Assembly (NCBI GenBank): GCA_964498585.1
Contig: CAZCHH010000071.1
Coordinates: 1-15,557 of the forward strand
Origin: JAAYJM01 sp964498585
GTDB taxonomy: Bacteria; Bacteroidota; Ignavibacteria; Kapaibacteriales; UBA2268
Direction of reading: 5' to 3'
DNA length: 15,557 nt
Below are positions 15,372-15,557 of this stretch, one piece after another (positions within the stretch are counted from its first letter, which is position 1; every line of letters starts with the position of its first letter). Below the pieces are notes generated by a model. It did not search any database, was not told the origin of the DNA, and saw only the letters and a list, made by a program, of their open reading frames with translations. The position numbers and the translations under genes are program-made.

Positions 15372-15399
15372 AAAAAAGGGGCAATAAGCCCCTTTTTTT
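15372..15399 (+). terminator. Intrinsic terminator of the metalloprotease gene
   Basis: AAAAAAGGGGC, loop AATAA, GCCCCTTTTTT: an 11-bp stem with a GC core and a run of seven Ts, starting 11 nt after the stop codon. It is the best terminator in the window, and its A-tract makes it potentially active in both directions. Confidence 0.93.
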
Positions 15400-15487
15400 A
15401 TACACATTTCATTATAAAATGTCTTATATCATTTCATATTAGAAACGAAACATTACCAAACCGCTTACAATAATAGCAATATATTAT

Positions 15488-15557
15488 GTCATTCAGAGCG
15501 TAGCGAGGAATCTCACAAGTCACTGCTACCACGATATTTGAGATTCCTCACTTCGTT
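15488..15557. repeat. Dispersed inverted repeat, cut by window end
   Basis: The left arm (GTCATTCAGAGCGTAGCGAG, then GAATCTCA to 15515) pairs with the right arm starting TGAGATTCCTCACTTCGTT at 15539. Over the visible 19 bases, 16 match. It is the same family as 2257-2339, with a variant inner part (GAATCTCA against GAATCCAGA). The outer right arm lies beyond the window. Confidence 0.8.

Overview
The window looks like AT-rich chromosomal DNA from a member of the Bacteroidota or a close relative (Ignavibacteria/Kapabacteria-type lineages are plausible; the genus cannot be told). The evidence is two large exported proteases with C-terminal domains of the type IX secretion system (T9SS) sorting kind, one good match to the Bacteroidota promoter pattern TTG-N19-TAnnTTTG, and several families of dispersed palindromic repeats of the sort common in these genomes. 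I see no plasmid, phage or transposase genes, no CRISPR array and no tRNA or rRNA.

The left third (1-4386) is repeat-rich and gene-poor. It holds a 139-bp tandem repeat carrying a strong hairpin (36-367), an array of about 14 units of 21 bp (540-826), a helical plus two-FnIII-domain protein of unknown function (941-2131), and a mosaic of palindromes that includes a 283-bp block repeated at 313-bp spacing (2381-2975). Then comes an HNH endonuclease gene with a textbook ribosome binding site but no canonical start codon before its conserved core (about 3148-3741), and a non-coding stretch with more palindromes (3742-4329).

The middle (4387-8781) encodes two exported hydrolases on the + strand: an alpha/beta-hydrolase-fold esterase or peptidase with its own promoter, and a 944-residue subtilisin-family (S8) protease with a T9SS tail.

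Next is a tight three-gene run (9076-12133) of housekeeping type: recO (recombinational repair), a CNNM/CorC-type CBS-domain membrane protein, and an EamA-type drug/metabolite transporter. They are 5 nt apart and then overlap by 1 nt, so probably form one operon. The window ends with a 1026-residue secreted zinc metalloprotease (12281-15361) with a propeptide, accessory beta domains and a T9SS/FlgD-like tail. A cluster of perfect palindromes precedes it and a classical intrinsic terminator follows it. A last dispersed inverted repeat runs off the right edge.

All credible genes are on the + strand. The most unusual items are the HNH gene without a start codon, the 21-bp array that is open on both strands and encodes a lysine-rich heptapeptide on one of them, the hairpin family with a fixed outer frame and variable middle and loop, and the palindromes before the metalloprotease gene. 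I found no convincing multi-gene novel system.
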